A stretch of DNA of 48,237 nt from Thalassocella blandensis (lineage in GTDB: Bacteria; Pseudomonadota; Gammaproteobacteria; Pseudomonadales; Cellvibrionaceae). Location: NCBI GenBank assembly GCA_945882995.1, contig CAMCXE010000004.1, positions 1-48,237 on the forward strand. The letters run 5' to 3'. Position 1 is the first letter of the stretch. Every line of letters starts with the position of its first letter. Below, piece by piece: positions 9,901-17,538 of this stretch. The notes below the pieces were generated by a model. The model ran no database searches and was not told the DNA's origin. It was given only the letters and a program-made list of their open reading frames with translations. The translations under genes were made by a program, and so were the position numbers.

Positions 9901-11884
9901 GGGAATAGCCACCGATATCACACAGCTCAAACAGTTTGAACGCAGCATGCGTTTGGCCGCGGAATTGGCCGAGCAGGGCAGCCTAGCTAAAAGCCGGTTT
10001 TTGTCTAATATGAGCCATGAAATCCGCACCCCCATGAATGCCATTTTGGGCATGCTCACACTGCTAAACCGCACCGACCTGAACGCCAAGCAGCAGGACT
10101 ATCTCAGCAAAACCCAAGGTGCCGCACAATCCCTCCTCGGCCTGATCAACGACATTCTCGATTTTTCTAAAATTGAGGCTGGCAAGCTCAACCTGGACCC
10201 GCGCCCCTTTAGTCTAAATACCTTGCTAAGCAATTTGTCGGTAATTATGGCCGCCAACCTGCACGACAAACCCTTGGAGCTATTGTTCGACCTAGACGCT
10301 GAATTGCCCGACCAGTTAAACGGCGACGATACGCGCTTGCAGCAGGTACTTATTAACTTAGCGGGCAACGCCGTTAAGTTTACAGCCAGCGGTGAGGTGT
10401 GTATTACCCTGCGCCTACTCGCCCAGCAACCGGGTGCGGTGCACGTTGAAATAGCGGTAACTGACACCGGTATTGGTATAGCCGTCGATCAACAAGCCCA
10501 TGTCTTCGCCGGGTTTTCGCAAGCGGAAGCCGCCACTACGCGGCGCTATGGTGGCACCGGCTTAGGGTTGGCCATTAGCCAAAAACTCATTAGCCTTATG
10601 GGCGGAGAACTCACCTTAACCAGTGAGCTAGGGCGTGGCAGCTGTTTTAGTTTCAGCTTATGGCTGCGCACCGCACCGCAAGCCTATAGCCAGCCCGCAG
10701 GGCCAGCGCGGCGCGTGCTGATTGTGGACGACCACGCCAAAGCCCTAGACCTATTCGGGCGCATGACACACAGCCTCAACTGGCAGGCCAGCCTAGTGGG
10801 CAGTGGCACGCAAGCACTGAGCCTGTTTTGTGAAACCCAGCGGCCGCCCCACTTCGACGCCCTGATCATCGACTACGCCATGCCCGGGCTGGATGGTTTA
10901 CAAACCCACCAGGGGTTGGCCGCACTCAGTGTGGATGCCCTGCCTCCGGTGATTTTTTTAGGTCACCAACAAAGCGACATGCCAACACACACCGAGTCCG
11001 CCGTTCACTGGTTAGCCAAGCCGCTCACCGCCAGCATGCTAAGCGCCGCGGTGGAGCGTGCCCTCAACCCAAACCGGCAAACCGCGCTGGCACCTAGTCA
11101 GCGCCTAACCGGCTTACATTTACTGCTGGTAGAAGACAACCTCAACAACCAACAAGTGGCCTTCGAATTACTGACAGAACAAGGAGCTGTAGTCACCTTG
11201 GCCAATAATGGGCAAGAAGGTGTAGAGGCCGTTATGCATGCGCGGTTTGATGCGGTGCTTATGGACCTGCAAATGCCGGTAATGGACGGTTACACCGCCA
11301 CGCAACAGATCCGCCAGCGCTATAGGCTAGAGCAGCTGGTGGTTATTGCCATGACAGCCAATGCCCTAACCATCGACCGCGACTCCTGCATTGAGGCGGG
11401 AATGAACGATCACGTGGGCAAACCCTTCGTACTTGAACAGTTAATAGCCTGCATCCTCCAGCACACTCGCCCCAATATACAGCAGGCGCTAAGCGACCCG
11501 ATGCCCGAACCCCTCGCAGTTGAAGCGCCCAGCGTTGATTTGGCCATTGAAATGGACAAAGCCGTGGCCATGATGGGCGGCCGTCAAAGCCTATACACAC
11601 GGTTGTTCAAACGCTTTTTGAGCGAGTTGGCAGCTACACTGATTGAGTTCCAACAGCTGCTGCAAGCCGAACAGTTCGTAGATGCCCACCGCCAAATGCA
11701 CACCCTGAAAGGGCTCTGCGCGACGCTAGGGCTTACCCACCTGAACCACGTGGCCGCCGAGCTGGAGCACGAACTCAAAACCCCCATAACCTCTGAACAA
11801 TCCACCCTTATGCTGAAGCGCTGGGGCACAGCCATTGAGGAAGCTTCGCCCGGCATGGTGGCGTTAGGGGAAACACTGGCTTAG
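6926..11884 (+). CDS. Hybrid sensor histidine kinase: CHASE, five PAS, HisKA, HATPase, two REC, HPt
   Basis: 1652 residues. A transmembrane helix near 36-56, an extracytoplasmic CHASE domain (about 57-320) and a second helix (about 325-350) anchor it in the inner membrane. Five PAS-like domains follow (about 370-495, 497-620, 624-740, 742-865, 874-1005). HisKA has phospho-acceptor His1031 in SHEIRTPMNA. The ATPase domain has the N-box LINLAGNAVKFT and a G-box in RRYGGTGLGLAI. Receiver 1 has Asp1316 and receiver 2 Asp1447 (MDLQMPVMDG); the C-terminal HPt has His1592 in QMHTLKG. A complete BarA/ArcB-like phosphorelay in one chain. No cognate regulator is adjacent, so the output is unknown. GAGG is only one base from the ATG at 6926, so the true start may be a little downstream (for example ATG 6965). 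Confidence 0.95.
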   Translation: MNAAKTNLPAARTMPAESPPMKPPSRLTAQRWQLAAPATLVLGLLATVFFADFTHRAILEKARAQFVQAVDATEWDVRDRLEGPIDGLRGALGAAAAAQGLNRAAFKRFMSTHNLHAEFPGVRGLGFIERVARDQLPALLDRERADEAPDFSVKTKGDAADLLVIKYIEPLDNNRRAWGYDVGQEARRRAATERAINTGEPALTRRVTLVQDATQGPGFLLFVPSYRPGASLATPEQRRAALEGLFYSPIVAAEILAPLAHKTRERVEFAIYDDADLTPANRIYPPHAGPWPNRKTLLSDTRTIEVAGQTLILTSYSSPAFEASVDRSPVFIVLIGGALLSLTLALTLGALVSGRSRAEALARAMTADLDRLAKVARYTTSAVLITDAEMRITWANRAGEMASGYPLHELLGVKPGLLAASAGADDSGRALLRAIEAVKAFRGEVLALGKEGSQWWDVDLQPQYNTEGEHCGFVIIQTDITQRKQEQETLHIALEKSDALLASINQLTIVSMSDGSGVITEANEAFCAISGYSRNELLGNRHSLLDAGVQPREFFAQLWQTIATGKPWRGEICNRTKQGELYWVDTIIAPVNDGQEGAINFISFAFDITRQKQVQTQLHASERLLDRAGKIASFGAWEIDVPHHSLRWSNEMRALHELDAQFQPAMAGFLRFYAPESRLIIGPAFKQALATGIGWDLELEVITAQGNRRWVRSVAEADGPERLVGTLQDITAMREVQQTQQQLLRRLDVATASAGIGIWEFDPATRKLVGDERMFGMYGLSGEQDRDAYQLWDHCLGSDHSERVKQELLLALRGTKDFATECRTVWPNGQQRHLKSFARVIRDEQGRPQRVYGVNLDITDLKKAEQDQRDTSAFLGTVLDSASEIAIIGTDLALNITVFNRGAERLLGYRADELLDVCTPATFHLASEMEARGRELSAQYGYEISGPAVFNDPHLLGNACEWTYVHKNGHQIAVSLCVTQMLGANGEPLGYLGIATDITQLKQFERSMRLAAELAEQGSLAKSRFLSNMSHEIRTPMNAILGMLTLLNRTDLNAKQQDYLSKTQGAAQSLLGLINDILDFSKIEAGKLNLDPRPFSLNTLLSNLSVIMAANLHDKPLELLFDLDAELPDQLNGDDTRLQQVLINLAGNAVKFTASGEVCITLRLLAQQPGAVHVEIAVTDTGIGIAVDQQAHVFAGFSQAEAATTRRYGGTGLGLAISQKLISLMGGELTLTSELGRGSCFSFSLWLRTAPQAYSQPAGPARRVLIVDDHAKALDLFGRMTHSLNWQASLVGSGTQALSLFCETQRPPHFDALIIDYAMPGLDGLQTHQGLAALSVDALPPVIFLGHQQSDMPTHTESAVHWLAKPLTASMLSAAVERALNPNRQTALAPSQRLTGLHLLLVEDNLNNQQVAFELLTEQGAVVTLANNGQEGVEAVMHARFDAVLMDLQMPVMDGYTATQQIRQRYRLEQLVVIAMTANALTIDRDSCIEAGMNDHVGKPFVLEQLIACILQHTRPNIQQALSDPMPEPLAVEAPSVDLAIEMDKAVAMMGGRQSLYTRLFKRFLSELAATLIEFQQLLQAEQFVDAHRQMHTLKGLCATLGLTHLNHVAAELEHELKTPITSEQSTLMLKRWGTAIEEASPGMVALGETLA

Positions 11885-12068
11885 TAGTTTTCGGCAGTGG
11901 CGGCTGGCACTGGTCTCGCTACATCCGCTGTATCCTCTGTGTATTTTACCGGTTTGGCCCGCGCCCTTTGTGGGTTTGGCATGCTTCATCCCATAGGAAA
12001 GCTGGCCCATGGTGGCCATAGACCTCGGCTCTCAACATCCTCCTTCACCCACCACTTCCAAGCGCGTT

Positions 12069-12237
12069 GAACCTAGAAACCTCAATTAAGCGCCAAAAAG
12101 CTGTGTAATCCATTGGTGTGATGAGTGAAAGTTAAAAACACGGGCAACCGGGTTGGTTGTTCGTGATTTTTAACTTTTTGCTAGGCGCTGCCCCGGGGGG
12201 CGCAGACTTTGGTGATTCAACTGAGGTTTCTAGGTTC
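12069..12237 (+). repeat. Dispersed palindromic repeat, copy 2 (best preserved)
   Basis: 169 bases with perfect 16-bp terminal inverted repeats: GAACCTAGAAACCTCA at 12069-12084 and its exact complement at 12222-12237. A nearly perfect inner palindrome is centred near 12155 (AAAGTTAAAAA...TTTTTAACTTT). There is no coding capacity. Other copies: 90-255 (inverted), 32449-32625 (same orientation) and a degenerate one immediately downstream. Confidence 0.88.
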
Positions 12238-12250
12238 ACTTGCCCCTCGC

Positions 12251-12367
12251 CCTAGAAATCTCAGTTGCACTTAAAAAAACCCCGTGCCTCGTTGGCTTCG
12301 CGTGCAACTTCCGCTAAGCGCACATTTGGGTTTGCGCAAACCTTAGTGATCCACTAGAGGTTGCTAG
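12251..12367 (+). repeat. Degenerate, shortened copy of the palindromic repeat
   Basis: Starts CCTAGAAATCTCAGTTG and ends around CACTAGAGGTTGCTAG, matching both ends of copy 2 with several changes. The inner palindrome is largely lost. It lies 13 bases after copy 2, suggesting insertion next to, or duplication of, an older copy. Confidence 0.55.
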
Positions 12368-12762
12368 TTAATTGTGCGCGGCAATTTTTTACTCAAGCCG
12401 AACCCAACCAGACTCTAAACACTAATTATTTATCACGAGTTATTACTGAAAAAACTAACACTTTAGTATGAGATTTTTTTTGCCGATTTAATTATTTTTC
12501 TAATAATTTAGCGGGCCGGCCTTAATTAATCGCGCTACAACAGGATTCGAAGAATTTTCTGATAATTTTTGCGGCAGAAATTCAATCCAAAAAACTAAAA
12601 ATTGGCTTAACAGCAAGCAAAACAGGTACACTCCTGCCAGCCAACAATTAACCAAACACAAAACACTCCAAAACAAATCTCAGTGGTTTCCCGCCGGTAT
12701 TTTTAGCAACCACAAATAACAAATTAAAAACAGTTTTGGCAAAACCATCCTAGGAGAACCGT

Positions 12763-13797
12763 ATGACTCAATTACCACAAAGCACTCACAAACCACTGCT
12801 CCAGAAATCCACCATAGGTCTTAGCGCAGCTTTGGCCGCGCTGCTCCTGAGCGGCGCAACACAGGCCGCCAGCCTCACCCCCACCACGTTAAACGTTAAA
12901 TTCGCAGTGATCTGGGACCAATCCAACATTAGCCCTAACGCTCAGTCATTCGGGCTAGCCACTGACCAGGAAACCTGGACAACCACCCTAAAATTGGGCA
13001 ACGAACCCTTCGTCGCAAGTGCCAATTGCACCGGCGCAACTTGCCCCACCAGCCTTACCACCACTGAAACTAGCGAAGCCAGTACCCTATTCAATATTGT
13101 GTCTAGTAGCGAAATTCCCTCCACCAGCGACGCCGCCATGTTTGACACGCTCACTAGCCGTGACGTTTTCGAGTACTCCTCCAATATCGCCAATTCCAAC
13201 AGTGAATATTTCAGCATCACCGACGAAACATTTGGCCGCTACGTGCCAACAGTTGGCAACCAAATGGTTACCTGGGGCAAAACACGCACCATCACCACCC
13301 CCAATTTACCCCTTGGCACGATTGCTAAATCTTCTGCGGGTGTTTTCAACACCTTGTCCAATACCAGCATTACCTATGCCGTAACGGACTATTTCGTGAA
13401 CAACGTGTTGCAGGTGGCATACGGTAAAACCGGTCGAGCCCATGTGGTATCCATCACCCAAGTGAACCCAACCACGCCTCCACCAGTTGCGCCGGCCACC
13501 TGTAGCTATCAAGTATTTTCCGACTGGGGCACCGGCTTCACCGCACAAGTCACCATTAAAAATGAAACCAGTTCGCCCATTACGGGCTGGCAACTCGCGT
13601 TTAATTTCCCGAGCGGTGCAGCCATTGGGCAGTATTGGAGCGCGGCAATAAAGGGCACCGCCCCCGCCTATAGCGCCAGCCCTGCGTCTTGGAATACAAC
13701 TATTCTGCCCGGCCAACAAATTAACTTTGGTTTTAATGGCGTTAAACAAACCGGGCAATCCCCCGCCGCCAAAATTAGCAGCAGCCTTTGCCGCTAA
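12763..13797 (+). CDS. Secreted protein with unrecognised N-terminal domain and C-terminal CBM2
   Basis: 344 residues, preceded by TAGGAGAA at good spacing. A Sec signal peptide (about 1-35) ends near TQAAS. Residues about 37-235 form a domain I do not recognise, rich in Thr, Ser and Asn. A short PTTPPPVAPAT linker leads to a family 2 carbohydrate-binding module (about 245-344): CSYQVFSDWGTGFTAQVTI, GWQLAFNF, SWNTTILPGQQINFGFNG, with framing cysteines near both ends and exposed-type tryptophans. It should be secreted and bind cellulose or chitin. The N-terminal domain has no visible hydrolase or LPMO signature (no His after signal cleavage). It is followed by a long hairpin and then xseA. Confidence 0.88.
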   Translation: MTQLPQSTHKPLLQKSTIGLSAALAALLLSGATQAASLTPTTLNVKFAVIWDQSNISPNAQSFGLATDQETWTTTLKLGNEPFVASANCTGATCPTSLTTTETSEASTLFNIVSSSEIPSTSDAAMFDTLTSRDVFEYSSNIANSNSEYFSITDETFGRYVPTVGNQMVTWGKTRTITTPNLPLGTIAKSSAGVFNTLSNTSITYAVTDYFVNNVLQVAYGKTGRAHVVSITQVNPTTPPPVAPATCSYQVFSDWGTGFTAQVTIKNETSSPITGWQLAFNFPSGAAIGQYWSAAIKGTAPAYSASPASWNTTILPGQQINFGFNGVKQTGQSPAAKISSSLCR

Positions 13798-13812
13798 TCA
13801 CCCGGCCACACC

Positions 13813-13851
13813 CATTCGGCGCCCAAAGGTTTTCCTTTGTGGTGCCGAATG
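13813..13851 (+). terminator. Long hairpin after the CBM2 gene
   Basis: CATTCGGCGCC pairs with GGTGCCGAATG (one mismatch), continued by AAAGG/CCTTT around a TTTT loop. Only a short T-run follows, so it may be an imperfect intrinsic terminator or an mRNA-stabilising stem separating the CBM2 gene from xseA. Confidence 0.5.
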
Positions 13852-13917
13852 TTTCATCCCCTGCAATCAAAGCCCAGACCTAGCGTACACTGCCCACTTT
13901 TTAGCGGGAGCCCCGTC

Positions 13918-15243
13918 ATGCTTGCACCGCCTAATGACCGCGTAATTTACAGCGTCAGCCAGCTCAACAACCAAATCCGCCAAATGCTGGAAGGTCTGCC
14001 GTTGCTTTGGATTGAAGGCGAAATCAGCAATCTGTCTCGGCCGTCTTCTGGCCATTGGTACTTCACCCTCAAAGACGCCCAAGCCCAGGTGCGCTGCGCC
14101 ATGTTCCGCAACCGCAATGGCGGTCTACGGTTTGCTGCACAAGACGGGCAGAAGGTGTTAGTACGCGCCAAGGTGAGCCTGTATGAAGGCCGGGGCGACT
14201 ATCAGCTCATCGTGGAACACATGGAACCCGCCGGGCTTGGGGACTTGCAGCGCCAATTCGAGCTACTCAAAGCGCAACTGGACGCCGAAGGCCTTTTCGC
14301 CAGCGCCAATAAAAAGCCGTTGCCGTTTCTGCCCCAGCGCATTGGCCTCATCACCTCGCCCACCGGCGCGGCCATCCGCGACCTGATCCAGGTGCTCGGC
14401 CGCCGTTTCCCCGCCGTGCCCTTAGTCGTTTTACCCGTGGCGGTACAGGGCAAAGACGCCGCTGGAGAAATCGCCCAAGCCATCGCCAAGGCTAATACCC
14501 TCAGCCTGTGCGATTTATTGATCGTGGGGCGCGGTGGTGGCTCGTTGGAAGATTTATGGGCGTTCAATGAAGAAATTGTGGCGCGCGCCATAGTGGCCAG
14601 CCGCATTCCCATCATCAGCGCCGTAGGCCATGAAACCGATGTCACCATCGCCGATTTTGTAGCCGACCTCCGCGCGCCCACCCCCTCTGCCGCTGCGGAA
14701 TTGGCCGTGCCTCATCACGATGAATTAGCGCAGATGTTTGCCGGTCGCCTCACCCAGCTAAAGCGCGCACTGGCGCGAAGGCTGGATAAACATCACTACC
14801 GGCTTGAAGCGCTCAATGCCCGCCTACGCCACCCCGGCCAACGAGTACGAATGCACCAACAACGGGTGGACATGTTAGAACTGCGCCTGCGCAATGCCTG
14901 GCAAAAGCGCTACCAACAGGCACACCAGCAGCTGGCAAAGCAACAGGCGCTGCTGCACCAACACAACCCCAAAAGAAAGCTGGCCTTGCGCCAACAGCAA
15001 TTGCAACAACTGCAGGCCCGCTTGCCCCTAGCCTGGGCCCGACTGCTCCACAACCACCAGCAACGCCTAGCGCAAAACGCGGCATTACTGCACAGCCTAA
15101 GCCCCCTGCCAACACTACAGCGCGGCTACACCCTGGCACTGAATAGCCAAGGCCAGTTGATTCGCTCTGTCACGGCGGTGGCTAGCCAACAAGAAATTAG
15201 GCTGCGTTTTCATGATGGTGAAGCGAGCGTTAAAGTGCTGTAG
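13918..15243 (+). CDS. xseA: Exodeoxyribonuclease VII large subunit
   Basis: 441 residues, normal length. The start ATG 13918 is preceded by GGGAG and gives the expected N-terminus (NDRVIYSVSQLNNQIRQML); a longer frame from 13837 is unlikely. The N-terminal OB-fold (about 10-110) includes WIEGEISNLSRPSSGHWYF. The catalytic core contains RIGLITSPTGAAIRD, LLIVGRGGGSLEDLWAFNEE and SAVGHETDVTIADFVADLRA, all XseA signatures. A long coiled, Gln-rich helical region follows and the C-terminus has LQRGYTLAL. With XseB it degrades single-stranded DNA to oligonucleotides. In many gammaproteobacteria xseA sits directly divergent from guaB; here about 7 kb separates them. Confidence 0.97.
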   Translation: MLAPPNDRVIYSVSQLNNQIRQMLEGLPLLWIEGEISNLSRPSSGHWYFTLKDAQAQVRCAMFRNRNGGLRFAAQDGQKVLVRAKVSLYEGRGDYQLIVEHMEPAGLGDLQRQFELLKAQLDAEGLFASANKKPLPFLPQRIGLITSPTGAAIRDLIQVLGRRFPAVPLVVLPVAVQGKDAAGEIAQAIAKANTLSLCDLLIVGRGGGSLEDLWAFNEEIVARAIVASRIPIISAVGHETDVTIADFVADLRAPTPSAAAELAVPHHDELAQMFAGRLTQLKRALARRLDKHHYRLEALNARLRHPGQRVRMHQQRVDMLELRLRNAWQKRYQQAHQQLAKQQALLHQHNPKRKLALRQQQLQQLQARLPLAWARLLHNHQQRLAQNAALLHSLSPLPTLQRGYTLALNSQGQLIRSVTAVASQQEIRLRFHDGEASVKVL

Positions 15244-15899
15244 TGCGTGAAGCCTAGTGCTTCGCGCCGCGTAGGGTTCTCGTTGCGCTGCCGAAGCGGC
15301 TCAGTCAACCCTAATTAGGAACGCGATCGGTCCAGCCGGCGCAGCCACCAGCGTGAATAAGTGAAGAATTTTCGCCCTCCCAAAATAAATGCTTACCAAC
15401 GCTACAGTCACGTTCCTGCCGAAGCGGGACCAGCCCGTTTTTTGGCCGAGTGGAGAGGTGATTTTTAGGGGCAAATGGACAGGACGTCCAGTTGAGCCGT
15501 GACGGGACAGGATGTCACGCCACGGCGACCCTCAAAATTGCCTCGGAGGGAGGGGATTTTTGCGTAGCAAAAACCAAAAAGTCGGGTGGCCTTTCTTTTT
15601 GGTGACTTTTTCTTTGGCCACGCAAAGAAAAAGTTACTCGCCCAGGAGGGCGAAATAGAGGCTAGAAATCACTCGAAAAATCAACTTTGCCCTTAGCTTG
15701 ATGACATTGGCAACGCAACCCCGCGCACTTACCAGATCCAATCTAGGTTAAGCAATCACCCCACACACGTGAGCTATGGCGCACAAGCAACAACGCAACA
15801 GCCTACAGACGCACTTGATACCAAACTTTAACCTTAGCGCCACGAACAAGCGTTCGTTTTTGACCAAACTTTATTAAATTGACTATTCAGAGGTATCAA
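15244..15899. other. Intergenic region between xseA and comEA-like gene
   Basis: 656 bases without a credible gene. Nearly half is the inverted MITE-like element at 15411-15712. The remainder ends in an AT-richer stretch (TTTATTAAATTGACTATTC) before the AGAGG ribosome binding site, probably the promoter/leader of the next gene. Confidence 0.6.
15411..15712. mobile_element. MITE-like palindromic element, copy 2 (inverted)
   Basis: About 300 bases matching the reverse complement of 3141-3505: it shares the blocks GAAGCGGGACCAGCCCGTTT, GTGACGGGACAGGATGTCAC and AAAAACCAAAAAGTCGGGTG. The right end keeps a recognisable terminal motif (CTTAGCTTGATGACATTGGC). The left terminal repeat is diverged or missing. 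It follows xseA by about 170 bases. Confidence 0.75.
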
Positions 15900-16298
15900 A
15901 TGGAGATTGTTATGACCACTCGTGAAACTCAAGCCATCAGCCAAACCAACCAAGCCCGTCGCCATGCCATGCTACTGGTCGTGAGCGTATTGGCACTGCT
16001 GCTAGCGGTTATCGCCGTGCCGCGCAGTTTTGCGCTGGAACCAGCCGCCGCGCCGCCTGCCAAAACGGCTCCCGCCGCCGCTAAGGCGGCATCAACGCAA
16101 AGTGCTACCCTCAACATCAACACCGCTGACGCCGCCGCACTGGCGGCGGGCTTAGTAGGTGTTGGCCCAGCCAAGGCGGATGCCATTGTGGCCTATCGCA
16201 CCGAGAAGGGTAAATTCACCTCTATCGACCAACTGCTGGATGTAAAAGGCATTGGTCAAGCCACGCTGGAGAAAAATCGGGAGAAAATCAGCCTCTAA
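15900..16298 (+). CDS. ComEA-like helix-hairpin-helix DNA-binding protein
   Basis: 132 residues from ATG 15900 (AGAGG upstream); ATG 15912, with GGAG seven bases before it, is an equally possible start. A hydrophobic segment (about 22-40) is a signal peptide or anchor. An Ala/Pro/Lys-rich linker follows. The C-terminal 65 residues are a ComEA-type tandem helix-hairpin-helix domain: LNINTADAAALAAGLVGVGP, KADAIVAYRTEKGKFTSIDQ and LLDVKGIGQATLEKNREKI. ComEA proteins bind incoming DNA in the periplasm during natural transformation; small standalone versions are widespread, also in species not known to be competent. Confidence 0.9.
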   Translation: MEIVMTTRETQAISQTNQARRHAMLLVVSVLALLLAVIAVPRSFALEPAAAPPAKTAPAAAKAASTQSATLNINTADAAALAAGLVGVGPAKADAIVAYRTEKGKFTSIDQLLDVKGIGQATLEKNREKISL

Positions 16299-16485
16299 AC
16301 TTATCCAATCTTTACCCCGGGTCACTCAGTGATCCGGGCGTTTGACGCCACCCTTACCGAGAAGCCCAAATAACCCCGCCCGCAATGGATAGACTCTAAA
16401 CCTGCTAGAATCCGTTACTGGCCGTCACCCCTCGCGCGCCCAATTAGCCACTCCACCGAACATATCCCTCCCCGCAGGTTCTCTC

Positions 16486-17538
16486 GTGCGCACTACTGTT
16501 ACTCTATTATTCGGCCTGTGCTGCTTCAGCTCATTCAGTCAAGGCGCCGAGCGCCCAGCTTCCCCCGTATTTATCTACCAACTAGCCGCAGGCGATGTGG
16601 AGCAACCGGTCAATTTAATGGGGCATGTGTCGGCGCTGGAAACCACCAACATTACCGCCTCCGTCACCGAGCTAGTTTCCGCCATCCATTTCAGTGACGG
16701 CCAAACCGTGCAAGCCGGCGATCTTCTACTTGAAATGACCAGCGCCGAAGAGCATGCACAACTCAGCCAATTGCGCGCCCAAACGCTGGACGCGCAGCAG
16801 CAATATGACCGTTTACGCGCATTAAAAGCCGCCAAACTCACCAGCGATGCCTCCTTGGATCAGCAGCGTGCAAGCTACGAGTCCCTGCAAGCACAGTTGA
16901 AAGCCGTACAAGCGCGCCTAGCTGACCGGCTCATATTGGCCCCATTCACCGGCAGACTCGGGCTGCGACGCATAAGTGTCGGCAGTTTGATCCGCCCCGG
17001 CGACCTCATCGCCACACTTGAAGATGACAGCCGCGTAAACCTCGATATTGAAGTACCCGAAGCGCTGCGCAACTTGATTACCGAACGAGCGCCGTTTGAA
17101 GCGCAAACTCTCGACGGTGTGGTACACATTCAGGGCCAGCTCGACCATTTTGACCGACGCTCCAACCCCACCACCCACAATCTTCTAGCCCGCAGCACCC
17201 TGCCCAACGCCAAGGGCGAGCTGCTCAGCGGTATGAGCCTGAAGGTGCAAATTCGTCGACACCGCCACAACCAGCTCATGGTGCCGGAATCGGCGCTCAT
17301 TCAAGAAGGCACCCGTAGCTATGTGTTTGTGTTGCTGCCAGACGCTAAGGTGAAGCGCCAAAGTATCCAGGTAGACCTCCGCCAAAACGGCTGGGTTACC
17401 ATTAGCAGCGGCTTGGCCTTGGGCGACAAAATTGTCACCCAAGGCGCCGCGCGTCTAACGCCTGGGGCCAGTGTCAAAATCATGGGCGAAGATCACGGGC
17501 AGCCATTGCATGACATTCTGCAGCAGGCCAAACCCTAA
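16486..17538 (+). CDS. RND efflux periplasmic adaptor (membrane fusion protein)
   Basis: 350 residues, GTG start at 16486. N-terminal signal peptide (about 1-20). It has the HlyD/AcrA layout: a first biotinyl-lipoyl half (VSALETTNITASVTELVSAI), a coiled-coil hairpin (about 85-140, Gln/Leu-rich), a second lipoyl half (LADRLILAPFTGRLGLRRIS), then beta-barrel and membrane-proximal parts (VPESALIQEGTRSYVFVL). It joins the inner-membrane RND pump to an outer-membrane channel. Its stop codon overlaps the start of the pump gene by one base (TAATG), showing translational coupling. No TolC-type channel gene lies in the window. Confidence 0.95.
   Translation: MRTTVTLLFGLCCFSSFSQGAERPASPVFIYQLAAGDVEQPVNLMGHVSALETTNITASVTELVSAIHFSDGQTVQAGDLLLEMTSAEEHAQLSQLRAQTLDAQQQYDRLRALKAAKLTSDASLDQQRASYESLQAQLKAVQARLADRLILAPFTGRLGLRRISVGSLIRPGDLIATLEDDSRVNLDIEVPEALRNLITERAPFEAQTLDGVVHIQGQLDHFDRRSNPTTHNLLARSTLPNAKGELLSGMSLKVQIRRHRHNQLMVPESALIQEGTRSYVFVLLPDAKVKRQSIQVDLRQNGWVTISSGLALGDKIVTQGAARLTPGASVKIMGEDHGQPLHDILQQAKP

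Larger units (their letters stand above)
11885..12762. other. 878-bp intergenic region with repeats and an AT-rich leader
   Basis: No convincing gene is visible. It holds palindromic repeat copy 2 (12069-12237) and a degenerate, shorter copy (12251-12367). From about 12400 the sequence becomes clearly AT-rich (for example around TTAATTATTTTTCTAATAAT) up to the ribosome binding site TAGGAGAA of the CBM2 gene. This likely contains that gene's promoter and a long 5' leader, but I cannot assign boxes. Confidence 0.6.
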
